From assembly GCA_903862935.1 (NCBI GenBank), contig CAIOZY010000035.1, forward strand, positions 1 to 45,382: 45,382 bases of DNA, given 5' to 3'. The notes below the pieces were generated by a model. That model searched no databases. It was not told where the DNA came from and saw only the letters and a program-made list of their open reading frames with translations. Both the position numbers and the translations under genes were made by a program. Source of the stretch: an uncultured Opitutaceae bacterium. GTDB lineage: Bacteria > Verrucomicrobiota > Verrucomicrobiia > Opitutales > Opitutaceae. Positions 1 through 6,927 of the stretch are shown one piece after another; the stretch's first letter is position 1; each line of letters opens with the position of its first letter.

Positions 1-2
1 AA

Positions 3-77
3 CGCCTCGACATGAACCCGCATCAAAGAGTTGCTCTCCCACCGGAGGATGCGGTATCCGGGAAGAGTCAGGTGTAA
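3..77 (+). CDS. C-terminal end of a protein cut by the window edge
   Basis: An open frame enters from the left edge and ends at a TAA at 75-77. It reads as a plausible hydrophilic protein tail containing RLDMNPHQRVALPPEDAV. It is followed by a 10-bp-stem hairpin and then a strong intrinsic terminator, which fits the end of a transcription unit. The fragment is too short to identify, and the reading frame is inferred mainly from this position. Confidence 0.35.
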   Translation, partial: RLDMNPHQRVALPPEDAVSGKSQV

Positions 78-84
78 GTGCATA

Positions 85-120
85 GGGGACATGGTGGCGC
101 TTCCAACGCCCCATGTCCCC
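85..120 (+). other. Strong hairpin ahead of the terminator
   Basis: GGGGACATGG (85-94) pairs perfectly with CCATGTCCCC (111-120). An inner GGCG/CGCC stem (96-99 with 107-110) closes a 7-base loop, leaving one bulged T. It has no U-tract of its own and lies just before the terminator at 150-180. It may be a 3' UTR stabilising structure or part of a small RNA. Confidence 0.5.
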
Positions 121-149
121 AATCTTTGATCAAGAGCCGCCACTTTAAG

Positions 150-180
150 ATCCCGCAACCTAACCGGTTGCGGGATTTTT
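150..180 (+). terminator. Rho-independent terminator
   Basis: ATCCCGCAACC (150-160) pairs over 11 bp with GGTTGCGGGAT (166-176) around a TAACC loop, and the stem runs straight into a T-tract. This is a textbook intrinsic terminator for the plus-strand unit entering from the left. It is the clearest one in the window. Confidence 0.9.
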
Positions 181-696
181 TATGGGTGGAACCCGAGGCC
201 AGGTTCCCAGGAACCGATCTAGGGCGGGCAAGTCCTGCGGGCTTCTCGCTTTCGCTGCTCACAGAGGCTGGCTCAGATTGACCGCCCGGGCTGAGTTGTG
301 TCCGTCAAGTTCAGCAAGCGGCTTTGGCGAGTGGGACCAACGGTCTGCCTGATACCCTTCGCTTGGCTGGCCGGTTCGGCGGGCGCCCGGCAGTCATTCC
401 AAAGGATCCCGGGGCCGATAGACGGTTCCTGTCTTGACGCGAAAAGACATCATTTTTCACGTCAGAAACACCATGTCGATTAAACCATAATCCATTGAAT
501 CGCATGTCCGTTGAAGAATATACGGCCACGGGAGGGGTTGGGTCTTCACCCGAAGGAATTTTCAAGACATCGGCAGCACCGCTGCTATTGAATCCGCCCT
601 GCGACGGCTCTGGCAAGAAGGGGTCATCCGCCATCTCGCCCAGGGCTCTACGGCTACCGGATGCAGCATGGGGTTTTAGCCGCGCACCAGCCACTC
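181..696. other. Intergenic stretch with one imperfect inverted repeat
   Basis: I see no supported gene here. The only structure noted is an imperfect inverted repeat, TGACGCGAAAA (435-445) against TTTTCACGTCA (454-464), with one mismatch and an 8-base spacer. It could be a regulator site or a weak hairpin downstream of the minus-strand operon that ends at 697. Confidence 0.4.
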
Positions 697-1440
697 CTAC
701 GTTGACGCCAGCGCGCGGGGCAAACGTTTTTCGAGGAACGATTTCACCTTCGGAGAACCGTCCGCCACGAGGCTGGAGAACAGGGTCATCGGGTCGATTT
801 TCAGTTCGCTCCATGCCTTGCGGCCGGTTGCCGAAACCACCACCGAAAGAAGCTGTTCAAGAAAATCGATGAACTTGCGCTCGGTCATCCGCCCTGCACG
901 GGCCGAGCTCTGCAGGTCTCCGAGATACGCGGGCAGGATCCGGGCGAGGATGAGGACGTGACGGCCGTCTTGGCGACCGGTCTGATTGATGGCCGCAAAG
1001 TTTGCGACCTTTGCCCGAAGAAGGGCGATGGGTCCGGGCGCCCGCACGCGGGCTCCGTCTTCCCCAAGGCCGAACAGATACGCTGGCGCATGCAGTTCCT
1101 CATTGCTTGCGCCTTTCACATAGCGCAGCACCTCGACCAGCAAGGGAGCGCCGGCGCCGTCTTTGGCGATGACAACGCCTATCTCGTTGCTCGGCGGCTT
1201 GAGCGGGAAGAATTGCGGTCTCACGCCGGCCAGCTTGCCGAGCGCTTCCAGCGTTTCGCGGTCGCCGAGGACGTCGGCGTCGCGGGAGACAAACGGAGCC
1301 AGATCGCGAGTCCGGTCCCCGTAATAAAGCGCCCACAGGTTGACCGCTTGACCGCCGACCAGGAGCAGGGGCTCGGCCGTGGCGAGGGCGCTGGCGAAGT
1401 CTCCGGGCGGCCGAGGCGCGGCGTCAGACGGATGAGGCAT
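697..1440 (-). CDS. AbiEii-like nucleotidyltransferase, putative toxin
   Basis: A 247-residue protein resembling the nucleotidyltransferase fold of AbiEii-type toxins. Near the N-terminus it has a GGQAVNLWA segment, followed by SRDADVLGD. These match the GG(x)n...DxD pattern of minimal nucleotidyltransferases, with the two Asp of DAD as likely metal ligands. No signal peptide or membrane segment is seen. Its start overlaps the end of the preceding minus-strand gene by 17 bases, the usual antitoxin-then-toxin arrangement with translational coupling. Family members transfer nucleotides to tRNA or other targets, but the target here is unknown. The fold assignment is fairly firm. The toxin role is inferred from the partner gene and its operator. 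Confidence 0.7.
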   Translation of the reverse strand: MPHPSDAAPRPPGDFASALATAEPLLLVGGQAVNLWALYYGDRTRDLAPFVSRDADVLGDRETLEALGKLAGVRPQFFPLKPPSNEIGVVIAKDGAGAPLLVEVLRYVKGASNEELHAPAYLFGLGEDGARVRAPGPIALLRAKVANFAAINQTGRQDGRHVLILARILPAYLGDLQSSARAGRMTERKFIDFLEQLLSVVVSATGRKAWSELKIDPMTLFSSLVADGSPKVKSFLEKRLPRALAST

Positions 1441-1822
1441 GGGCTTGATCGAAGTTGATCAGTCGGACCCGCTGATGCGCGGGCACGACCGAATTGCGAG
1501 CCTGCACCTCTTGCGGAGTGGCGAGCGCGAGGTCGAGAACCACCTGGTCAAAGTCCCGCTGGGAGCGTTTGAACCGCGCCAGTTGTGAGGCCGTCTTGAA
1601 TCGAGGCGGCATCCGAGGCGCCAACGGCGCGATCACGGCGCGCAGCTCGGCTGCGTTCGCCAGCTGGGCGACCCGCTTTCGCACGGCGTCGCGAGCGGCT
1701 TCGCGCAACAGAGCCATGACCGTCGTGCGCTCCCGGCGGGCGATGGCAGAAAGCGCCGCCAACACCACGGCATGCTCCGCCAGGCTCGTTCGGCGTTTTG
1801 ACTGGGCGAGCTGATTTGGCAT
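1424..1822 (-). CDS. Ribbon-helix-helix type antitoxin
   Basis: A 132-residue protein whose N-terminal 45 residues look like a ribbon-helix-helix DNA-binding domain: a basic RRTSL strand, then helices containing AALSAIARRERTTVMALLRE. The remainder, rich in Arg and Ala, probably contacts the partner protein. I place the start at the ATG (1822-1820). The upstream in-frame TTG at 1837 lies inside a palindrome that is better read as the operator. It overlaps the AbiEii-like gene downstream by 17 bases, so the pair is likely co-translated. Classical AbiE systems use a winged-helix AbiEi antitoxin. This one does not, so the pairing is a variant. Confidence 0.6.
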   Translation of the reverse strand: MPNQLAQSKRRTSLAEHAVVLAALSAIARRERTTVMALLREAARDAVRKRVAQLANAAELRAVIAPLAPRMPPRFKTASQLARFKRSQRDFDQVVLDLALATPQEVQARNSVVPAHQRVRLINFDQAHASSV

Positions 1823-1823
1823 A

Positions 1824-1842
1824 AAAGGTTGAATCAACCTTT
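1824..1842 (-). promoter_or_regulatory. Palindromic operator of the antitoxin-toxin pair
   Basis: AAAGGTTGA and TCAACCTTT form perfect 9-bp arms around one base, ending 2 bases upstream of the antitoxin ATG. Ribbon-helix-helix antitoxins commonly repress their own operon from such sites. The position also argues against the TTG start at 1837. Confidence 0.6.
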
Positions 1843-2761
1843 ATTCCTGCCGCAGGCAAACTCAAGTCCGATCTCTCCATTCTGCCCCCCCATCTCCTGC
1901 GCCCCGCCTCCCGGACGAAAACGATGGGCGTAAGCCGACCGCCTTCGTCTAGGGCTTCTGCGCGGCATCATTGAGTGATAATAGCGGCACAATCACCCGC
2001 TTACCCGGTCGCGGTCCTTGATGCAGAGGTCGGCCTGTCGGGGCCCAAAGGAGCGGAGCTTACCCCACCCATGGGTGACTGCGCAGGAACAAAGGCCTGA
2101 GGTTTGCCGTGCCTGGAGTCGGGCCTTCTCAGAGGAGACTGCACGGGGACACACGCCCCCCCTGTTGGACTACACGCCCTCCGACCCGCCTCGTGCGGAA
2201 CCCGGCGATTCGACTTTTTCAGGGTCTTTCGCCACCGCTCGGGGGCCTGAACGGCCTGGTGTTGCCTCTGGGGAGGATAACCCAGTCCAGGCCGCTCTCG
2301 TTTGGAGATCGCACTTGACCGGCACCCAGAAAACGGCCTCGGAGAGTGCTCATGATGAGAGGCGCTGCAACTCCAAGGGATCCGTCTCCAAGAGTCGCGA
2401 CCCCAACGCAGCTGGTGCCCGAGCCTGAGATCTTGGCATCTGGCGGGCAATTTGATCTCAGGCTGTCGAGGGGCGCATGTGCATTCTCGGGGTTGGGGAC
2501 CTGGGGCCTGCCTCAGCAGTCGAGATGAGTAGCCCGGGACACATTTTCTCATCGAGGTTCGGGGGGCCCGGGCGGGGCATGCCCCCCATCCTGCGGATGC
2601 CGGGATCCTCCTCCCCTCCGAGGACCTGGGCGGCGGGCGAACCGATCTCGGAGCTGTCCGTGGGGCCTGTCGGAGCAATGCCCCAAAGCCGGTCGAGACT
2701 CGGCGGCAGGCCGCGAGACGCTCTGTGCGCCCGCGGTCATCGGCCGACAAGCCCGGGGGCG
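1843..2761. other. Long intergenic region before the sensor kinase
   Basis: No gene here can be supported. Open frames exist on both strands, but their compositions look like translated noise. A 9-bp inverted repeat, CCTGAGATC (2424-2432) and GATCTCAGG (2454-2462), and a 12-bp palindrome, CACCCATGGGTG (2066-2077), are the only structures noted. The kinase frame stays open upstream to 2477, but that extension precedes an evident signal peptide and is probably not translated. Confidence 0.4.
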
Positions 2762-5692
2762 ATGCCTGGGCTATTCCGCGCCGGGATTGTCCTGTTGGCG
2801 CTTTTCGGAGGTCTGCGGCCCTGCGCTTCGGCCCAGCCCGACGCAGCGCGATGGGAGGAACTGAACCCCGGCTACCTCATCGACCGGTTCACGGTGGCCG
2901 ACGGTCTGCCGAGCAACGTCATCCATACCCTCATCCCCGCTCCAGACGGGTCGCTCTGGCTCTGCACCGAGCGCGGCTTGGGCCGGATCGCCGGCGACTC
3001 CATAAGCCCGCGGGCCCTGGATCCCAATGGGCCCGGTCGCGTGCATCAGGTCGTCTTCGACGGGCGGGGAACCCCCTGGCTCTCCCACCAGGGTGGGGTC
3101 GACCCACCCCGGGGCGGGGGCCTCTCCACCCCGCGCATCCCCAAGGAGGACGTGCTTGGGCTCTGCGGCACGGAGAATTCCGAGGTGTGGCTCTTCCGCA
3201 GGCAGGGTCTGGCGCGACTCGATGGGGAGGCGCCCAGGCTGATCGCCTACCCCGCGGAGGATGGGGGGCCCGCCCACAGAGCCTCGCTATGCGCGGGGAG
3301 CGATGGCGTCCTAGTCTGGGCCGACGGCACTCAGCGGCTTTGGCGCTTCGATGGCTCGGGCATCGATCTGCTCACACGATTTCCCAACCCCTCGATGGGC
3401 CTGGCTTCCTGTCTTGCATTCGACGGGTTAGGCAATCTCTGGACCGCATGCACTGACGGGAACCTCTACTGTTGGAGTCCGCAGGGCGGCTGGAGCAGCC
3501 TGGGCCGGCTGGATGTGGGCTGCCTTCGTCCGGTCCCGGGAGGACCCCTTCTGGCTGGCACCAGCCATGGGAAGGTCCTTGAAATCCGCCCCGGCGGAGG
3601 TCCGCGCGAGCTCCTGTCCCTGGAGGGGTGGGACATCAAGGACCTCTGGAAGGACCGGGCTGGCCGACTGTGGATCTCCATAGCCGGCGGGGGCCTGCTG
3701 CGGGCCGTCGATCGGTGCGGTCGCAGCCTGGAAAGTCCGCTGGCGGTGCGCTCGGTTGCAAAAGGAGCCCACGGTTCGATCCTTGTCGGGACCAAAGGCT
3801 CGGGAGTCCTCGAGGAGAGCGGCGGGCACCTGGGGCCCGTCGCGAGCTTGCAGGGTGAGGCCAGGCAGATCGCCCAGGAGAGGTATGCCGGCCAGGTTTT
3901 CGATCGGGAGGGTGTCCTGTGGGTGGGAGGGGAGGACGGTTTGTCCCGCCTGGCCGGTGCCCGCCCGGTCAAGGCCTGGAAACCGGATGTCGGTGATGCC
4001 GTGTCGCAGGTGACTTCGAGTTCGGGGGGGGGCGTATGGATGGGCTCTAACCTGCGCTTCCTTGCCGAGTTCGGCCCCGAGGGGCGCCTGCGGGGCAAGC
4101 TCCATCGCTCCCCGGCCATCCTCAACCAGCTCCTGGAGCAAAAGAACATCCTGTGGATTGCGACCGAACACGGGCTTTACTTCCTGCAGGACGGCGAGAT
4201 CCGACCCTCCCCCCAGGACATCGCCCTGGATTGTCCGGTCCGCTCCCTCGCCACGGACCGCCGCGGCCGGCTCTGGGCGGCCTTGAGCGGCAAGGGGCTT
4301 CTCGTTCATGGCCCGGCCGACCCACCCCCGCTGCTCCCGGCCATCGGGGGAGCCGACGTGACCCAGGCATCAGCGCTGCTGGTGGACTCGGAGGGGGACC
4401 TGTGGATCGGGACGCCCAAGGGCCTCCTGAGGGTCCGTGGAGACGCCCTGGACTCCGCAGTCGCGGGCGGAGCGGAGGAGTGCAGGATCGAGGTGTTCGA
4501 TCGGATGCGCGGCCTGCCGCTGCCCCGGCGAGCCGTGTATTCGGCAGCCCGGCAGCTCGATGCCTTCACCCTGGCCTTCGGCCACCAATCGGGGCTTCTT
4601 GTGTTCGATCGGAGGATCGCCCCCCATCCTTCGGATCGCCCGCAGGGCAGGATCTACTGGGTGGACCACTCCCGGGAGAACCGGCCCTTATTGGTCGCGC
4701 GGGGAACCTCGGGACTCGGCTCGATGGCGGTGTCCCTGCCTCCGCTAACCCGATCGGTTGAACTCGAGTTCGAATGCACCTCGGTGGAGCAGGCCCAGAA
4801 CATGGCGCTCCGCTACCGCATTTCCTCTATGGGCCCGGGCTGGCTCTACGGCGCGACCGCACTGGTCACGGGCCTGAGGCCCGGTGCTCATCGGATCGAC
4901 CTCGAGGTCCGCGACTCGAGCAGCGCCTGGTGGCCCGCCGACCAGATGATCCTCAATATCCCGGCGGTCTGGTGGCAGACGACCGCCTTCCGCGTGGCGC
5001 TCGTTCTGGCGGGTGTCGGGATGGTGGTGCTCGCTCTCTATTTCCAGGCCCGCATACGTCTGCGGATCTTGCAGGCCGTGATGCGGGAGCGCGAACGGGT
5101 GGCGCGCGACGTCCACGACGACCTGGGAAACCGCCTGAGCGAGATCCAGCTGCTGATGCACCGCGCCGCCGCGGGCCCGGCGCCGGATCCGGGCGGTCAG
5201 GCGCGCCGGGTCAGCGACCTGGTGGCCTCCGCCGTGGAGTCGCTGAACCGACTGATCTGGATGCTGGAAACGAGCAGCCAGACCTGGCGGAAGCTGCTCA
5301 AGGAGCTCCGCTCGGGATCGCAGCGGTACCTGGACACGGCCCACGTGAGGTTCGAGTTTAAGGCGGAGCTCGATGCCGAGACCCTGGAGGAAGGCGTCGC
5401 GCCCTCGATCTCCAACGGGGTCCTTCTGGTCGCCCGAGAGCTGCTGCACAACGCCGTGCGCCACGCGAGACCGACCACGGTGTCGATGGCGCTGGCGCGC
5501 ACTGGGGGGTTCGTGCGGCTCACCGTCGCCAGCGACGGCGAGAAGCTCCACGCGGAGCAGGCCCTGCACAAGGGGCGGGGGCTCTACCGAATGCAGAAGC
5601 GCGCCCGCTCCCTGGGAGGGGACCTGTACCTGGGGGCCCGGCCCCAGGGGGGCGAGGCGGCGGTCACCTTTCCCATCCGCAGGAAAGCCTGA
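2762..5692 (+). CDS. Beta-propeller two-component sensor histidine kinase
   Basis: A 976-residue sensor kinase. I start it at ATG 2762 because this gives a clean signal peptide (MPGLFRAGIVLLALFGG...ASAQ). The frame is open further upstream, but that extension lacks such a signal. The large N-terminal half has repeated two-component-propeller blades (for example GSLWLCTERGLGRI, GRLWISIAGGGLL, GDLWIGTPKGLLRV), followed by a Y_Y_Y-like domain around residues 660-735. A single membrane segment lies at about 740-763. The HisKA_3 dimerisation helix has RDVHDDLG with phospho-acceptor His785, followed by a HATPase domain with ELLHNAVRHA and a GRGLYRMQKRA G-box. The propeller would sense ligand in the periplasm and the kinase act in the cytoplasm. 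The response regulator begins 16 bases downstream and is the obvious partner. Such pairs often control glycan use in Opitutaceae, but no target is evident here. Confidence 0.9.
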   Translation: MPGLFRAGIVLLALFGGLRPCASAQPDAARWEELNPGYLIDRFTVADGLPSNVIHTLIPAPDGSLWLCTERGLGRIAGDSISPRALDPNGPGRVHQVVFDGRGTPWLSHQGGVDPPRGGGLSTPRIPKEDVLGLCGTENSEVWLFRRQGLARLDGEAPRLIAYPAEDGGPAHRASLCAGSDGVLVWADGTQRLWRFDGSGIDLLTRFPNPSMGLASCLAFDGLGNLWTACTDGNLYCWSPQGGWSSLGRLDVGCLRPVPGGPLLAGTSHGKVLEIRPGGGPRELLSLEGWDIKDLWKDRAGRLWISIAGGGLLRAVDRCGRSLESPLAVRSVAKGAHGSILVGTKGSGVLEESGGHLGPVASLQGEARQIAQERYAGQVFDREGVLWVGGEDGLSRLAGARPVKAWKPDVGDAVSQVTSSSGGGVWMGSNLRFLAEFGPEGRLRGKLHRSPAILNQLLEQKNILWIATEHGLYFLQDGEIRPSPQDIALDCPVRSLATDRRGRLWAALSGKGLLVHGPADPPPLLPAIGGADVTQASALLVDSEGDLWIGTPKGLLRVRGDALDSAVAGGAEECRIEVFDRMRGLPLPRRAVYSAARQLDAFTLAFGHQSGLLVFDRRIAPHPSDRPQGRIYWVDHSRENRPLLVARGTSGLGSMAVSLPPLTRSVELEFECTSVEQAQNMALRYRISSMGPGWLYGATALVTGLRPGAHRIDLEVRDSSSAWWPADQMILNIPAVWWQTTAFRVALVLAGVGMVVLALYFQARIRLRILQAVMRERERVARDVHDDLGNRLSEIQLLMHRAAAGPAPDPGGQARRVSDLVASAVESLNRLIWMLETSSQTWRKLLKELRSGSQRYLDTAHVRFEFKAELDAETLEEGVAPSISNGVLLVARELLHNAVRHARPTTVSMALARTGGFVRLTVASDGEKLHAEQALHKGRGLYRMQKRARSLGGDLYLGARPQGGEAAVTFPIRRKA

Positions 5693-5708
5693 ACACCCGG
5701 CTGCGACT

Positions 5709-6371
5709 ATGAATCCGTCCCCAAACGCTGCCCCCGCTCCCATCCGGCTGGCGCTAATCGAAGACTCTGTGGCCTACGCCGCCGAGCTCACCACCTTTCT
5801 CAACCAACTGCCCGACATGGGGGTTCTCGGCGCCTACACCGAGGCCAAAGCGGCCCTTGCGGGGCTCGCCAAGCTCACCGTTGATGTGGTGATCTCCGAC
5901 ATCGGCCTGCCCGATTGCAGCGGCATCGAGCTCATTCCCAAGATCCGCGCCTTGCAGCCCCAGGCGGAGGTGATGATGCTGACCGTCTTCGAGAACGACG
6001 AGGTTATCAACCAGGCCCTGGAGATGGGAGCCTCCGGTTTCCTGCTCAAACGCAGCAGCCCCGAGGAAATCGCAGCCTCCCTCAGGCGCGTCCACCAGGG
6101 CGGGGTCGCCTTCTCCGACACGATCGCCCAGCGCATCCTGACCTTTTTCCGCGAGAGGGGGGAGCGCAGGCCCTATCTACCGGCCCTTACGCCTCAGGAA
6201 AACCGGCTGCTCGGGGCCCTGAGCGATGGCGTGTCCCTAAAGGTCGCCGCAGGCCAGATTGGGGTCACCTACGAGTCGGCACGGACCTACACGCGCTCCA
6301 TCTACCGGAAGATGGCGGTCAACAGCATGGTTCAGGCCGTCCGTCTCTACCTGCAGCACCGCCCCGACTGA
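5709..6371 (+). CDS. NarL/LuxR-type response regulator
   Basis: A 220-residue cytoplasmic regulator. The receiver domain (about 13-130) has the acidic pocket IEDS, phospho-acceptor Asp64 in VISDIGLP, the conserved Thr in MLTVF, and Lys114 in LLKRSS. The C-terminal LuxR helix-turn-helix (about 155-215) begins LTPQENRLLGALSDG and includes the recognition region YESARTYTRSIYRKM. It follows the propeller kinase by 16 bases, in the same operon, and should be its phosphorylation target. The start is the ATG at 5709, just after the kinase stop, which suggests coupled translation. Confidence 0.92.
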   Translation: MNPSPNAAPAPIRLALIEDSVAYAAELTTFLNQLPDMGVLGAYTEAKAALAGLAKLTVDVVISDIGLPDCSGIELIPKIRALQPQAEVMMLTVFENDEVINQALEMGASGFLLKRSSPEEIAASLRRVHQGGVAFSDTIAQRILTFFRERGERRPYLPALTPQENRLLGALSDGVSLKVAAGQIGVTYESARTYTRSIYRKMAVNSMVQAVRLYLQHRPD

Positions 6372-6397
6372 GGCTGCGCTGTGCTGCGAGACGGCAG

Positions 6398-6496
6398 GTG
6401 CGGCTGGGAGTGCAGCCCGAGGAAGGGCTCAAGAGGGGCGGCCGGGTCACTCGGCTTGCTGTCGCGGGCGTAGGCCAAATCGCCGCGGCCTCCTGA
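6398..6496 (+). pseudogene. Decayed copy of a small membrane protein gene
   Basis: This is the upstream member of a tandem duplication. Its frame reads QPEEGLKRGG then VAGVGQIAAAS, which lines up with QPKERLKAGD and VGLGLIAAS in the intact small gene at 6782-6907. The hydrophobic run is broken by Arg and Gln, the ATG is replaced by a possible GTG, and the end is shortened, so I call it decayed. The flanking hairpin is also conserved. It lies just after the response-regulator gene. Confidence 0.55.
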
Positions 6497-6508
6497 GTTT
6501 CCGACTGG

Positions 6509-6528
6509 GGGCATGAAGCCGAATGCCC
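6509..6528 (+). repeat. Hairpin repeat, copy 1
   Basis: GGGCAT and ATGCCC pair around the loop GAAGCCGA. The same 20 bases recur at 6908-6927, a 399-base shift. In both places the hairpin follows a copy of the small membrane-protein gene. Confidence 0.7.
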
Positions 6529-6724
6529 GCGGGCAGCACCCCGTTGCGCGGCCTCACGATCTGGACCCGCCCGGCGTGCCGCCTCCTCCGTCGGAGCGCG
6601 CCAGGCGCGGATCGCGACGGTCGCTGGGCTTATGGGGGGGATGGGGGCAAGTCAGCGAGCCCCTACAGGTCCTCGAAGGGGAGGATCTCCGGCGTCCTGA
6701 CGCCCGGAAACCGCCTCAGGGACG

Positions 6725-6750
6725 GTCCCCATTTGTGGAGATGGGCAGCG
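6725..6750 (+). repeat. Conserved 5' element, copy 1
   Basis: This 26-base element with core CCCCATTYGTGGAGATGGG ends 31 bases before the ATG of the small membrane-protein gene. Another copy, differing at two positions, ends 34 bases before the STAS-like gene at 8333. The ends pair (CCCAT with ATGGG) to form a hairpin. Its equal distance from two unrelated start codons suggests a leader or regulatory element. Confidence 0.55.
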
Positions 6751-6781
6751 GATCGGTTCTCTGGCATTCTAGTCGGCCACG

Positions 6782-6907
6782 ATGCACGACGACAACAGAA
6801 TGCAGGGAGCGCAACCCAAGGAAAGACTTAAGGCGGGTGATCTGGTCACTCTCCTTGTTATCGTGGGCCTAGGCCTGATCGCCGCGAGCCTGCTGTTCAC
6901 CGACTGA
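6782..6907 (+). CDS. Small single-pass membrane protein of 41 residues
   Basis: This short frame starts at ATG 6782 and ends at TGA 6905-6907. The first 20 residues are polar (MHDDNRMQGAQPKERLKAGD). They are followed by one hydrophobic helix (VTLLVIVGLGLIAASLLF) and end TD. The layout is typical of small inner-membrane proteins with the charged end in the cytoplasm. A diverged relative lies about 400 bases upstream, and the protein-level similarity of the two copies supports coding. The 5' element at 6725-6750 and the hairpin at 6908-6927 frame it. I recognise no family. It may accompany the two-component pair upstream. Confidence 0.6.
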   Translation: MHDDNRMQGAQPKERLKAGDLVTLLVIVGLGLIAASLLFTD

Positions 6908-6927
6908 GGGCATGAAGCCGAATGCCC
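6908..6927 (+). repeat. Hairpin repeat, copy 2
   Basis: This is identical to the element at 6509-6528 and begins at the base after the stop codon of the small membrane-protein gene. It has no T-tract, so it would act as an RNA stabiliser or processing site rather than an intrinsic terminator. Confidence 0.65.

Noticed and set aside
311-814. Long open frame on the minus strand after the nucleotidyltransferase gene
   Set aside because: Composition is that of translated high-G+C noise, no domain is recognisable, and it overlaps the end of the better supported gene.
2001-2750. Minus-strand open frame of about 250 codons before the kinase gene
   Set aside because: It is rich in Arg, Pro and Ser with no domain pattern, and similar frames exist on the opposite strand, as expected from high G+C.
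2477-2761. Upstream extension of the sensor kinase
   Set aside because: It would bury a clear signal peptide starting at 2762, and the extension has no protein-like features.
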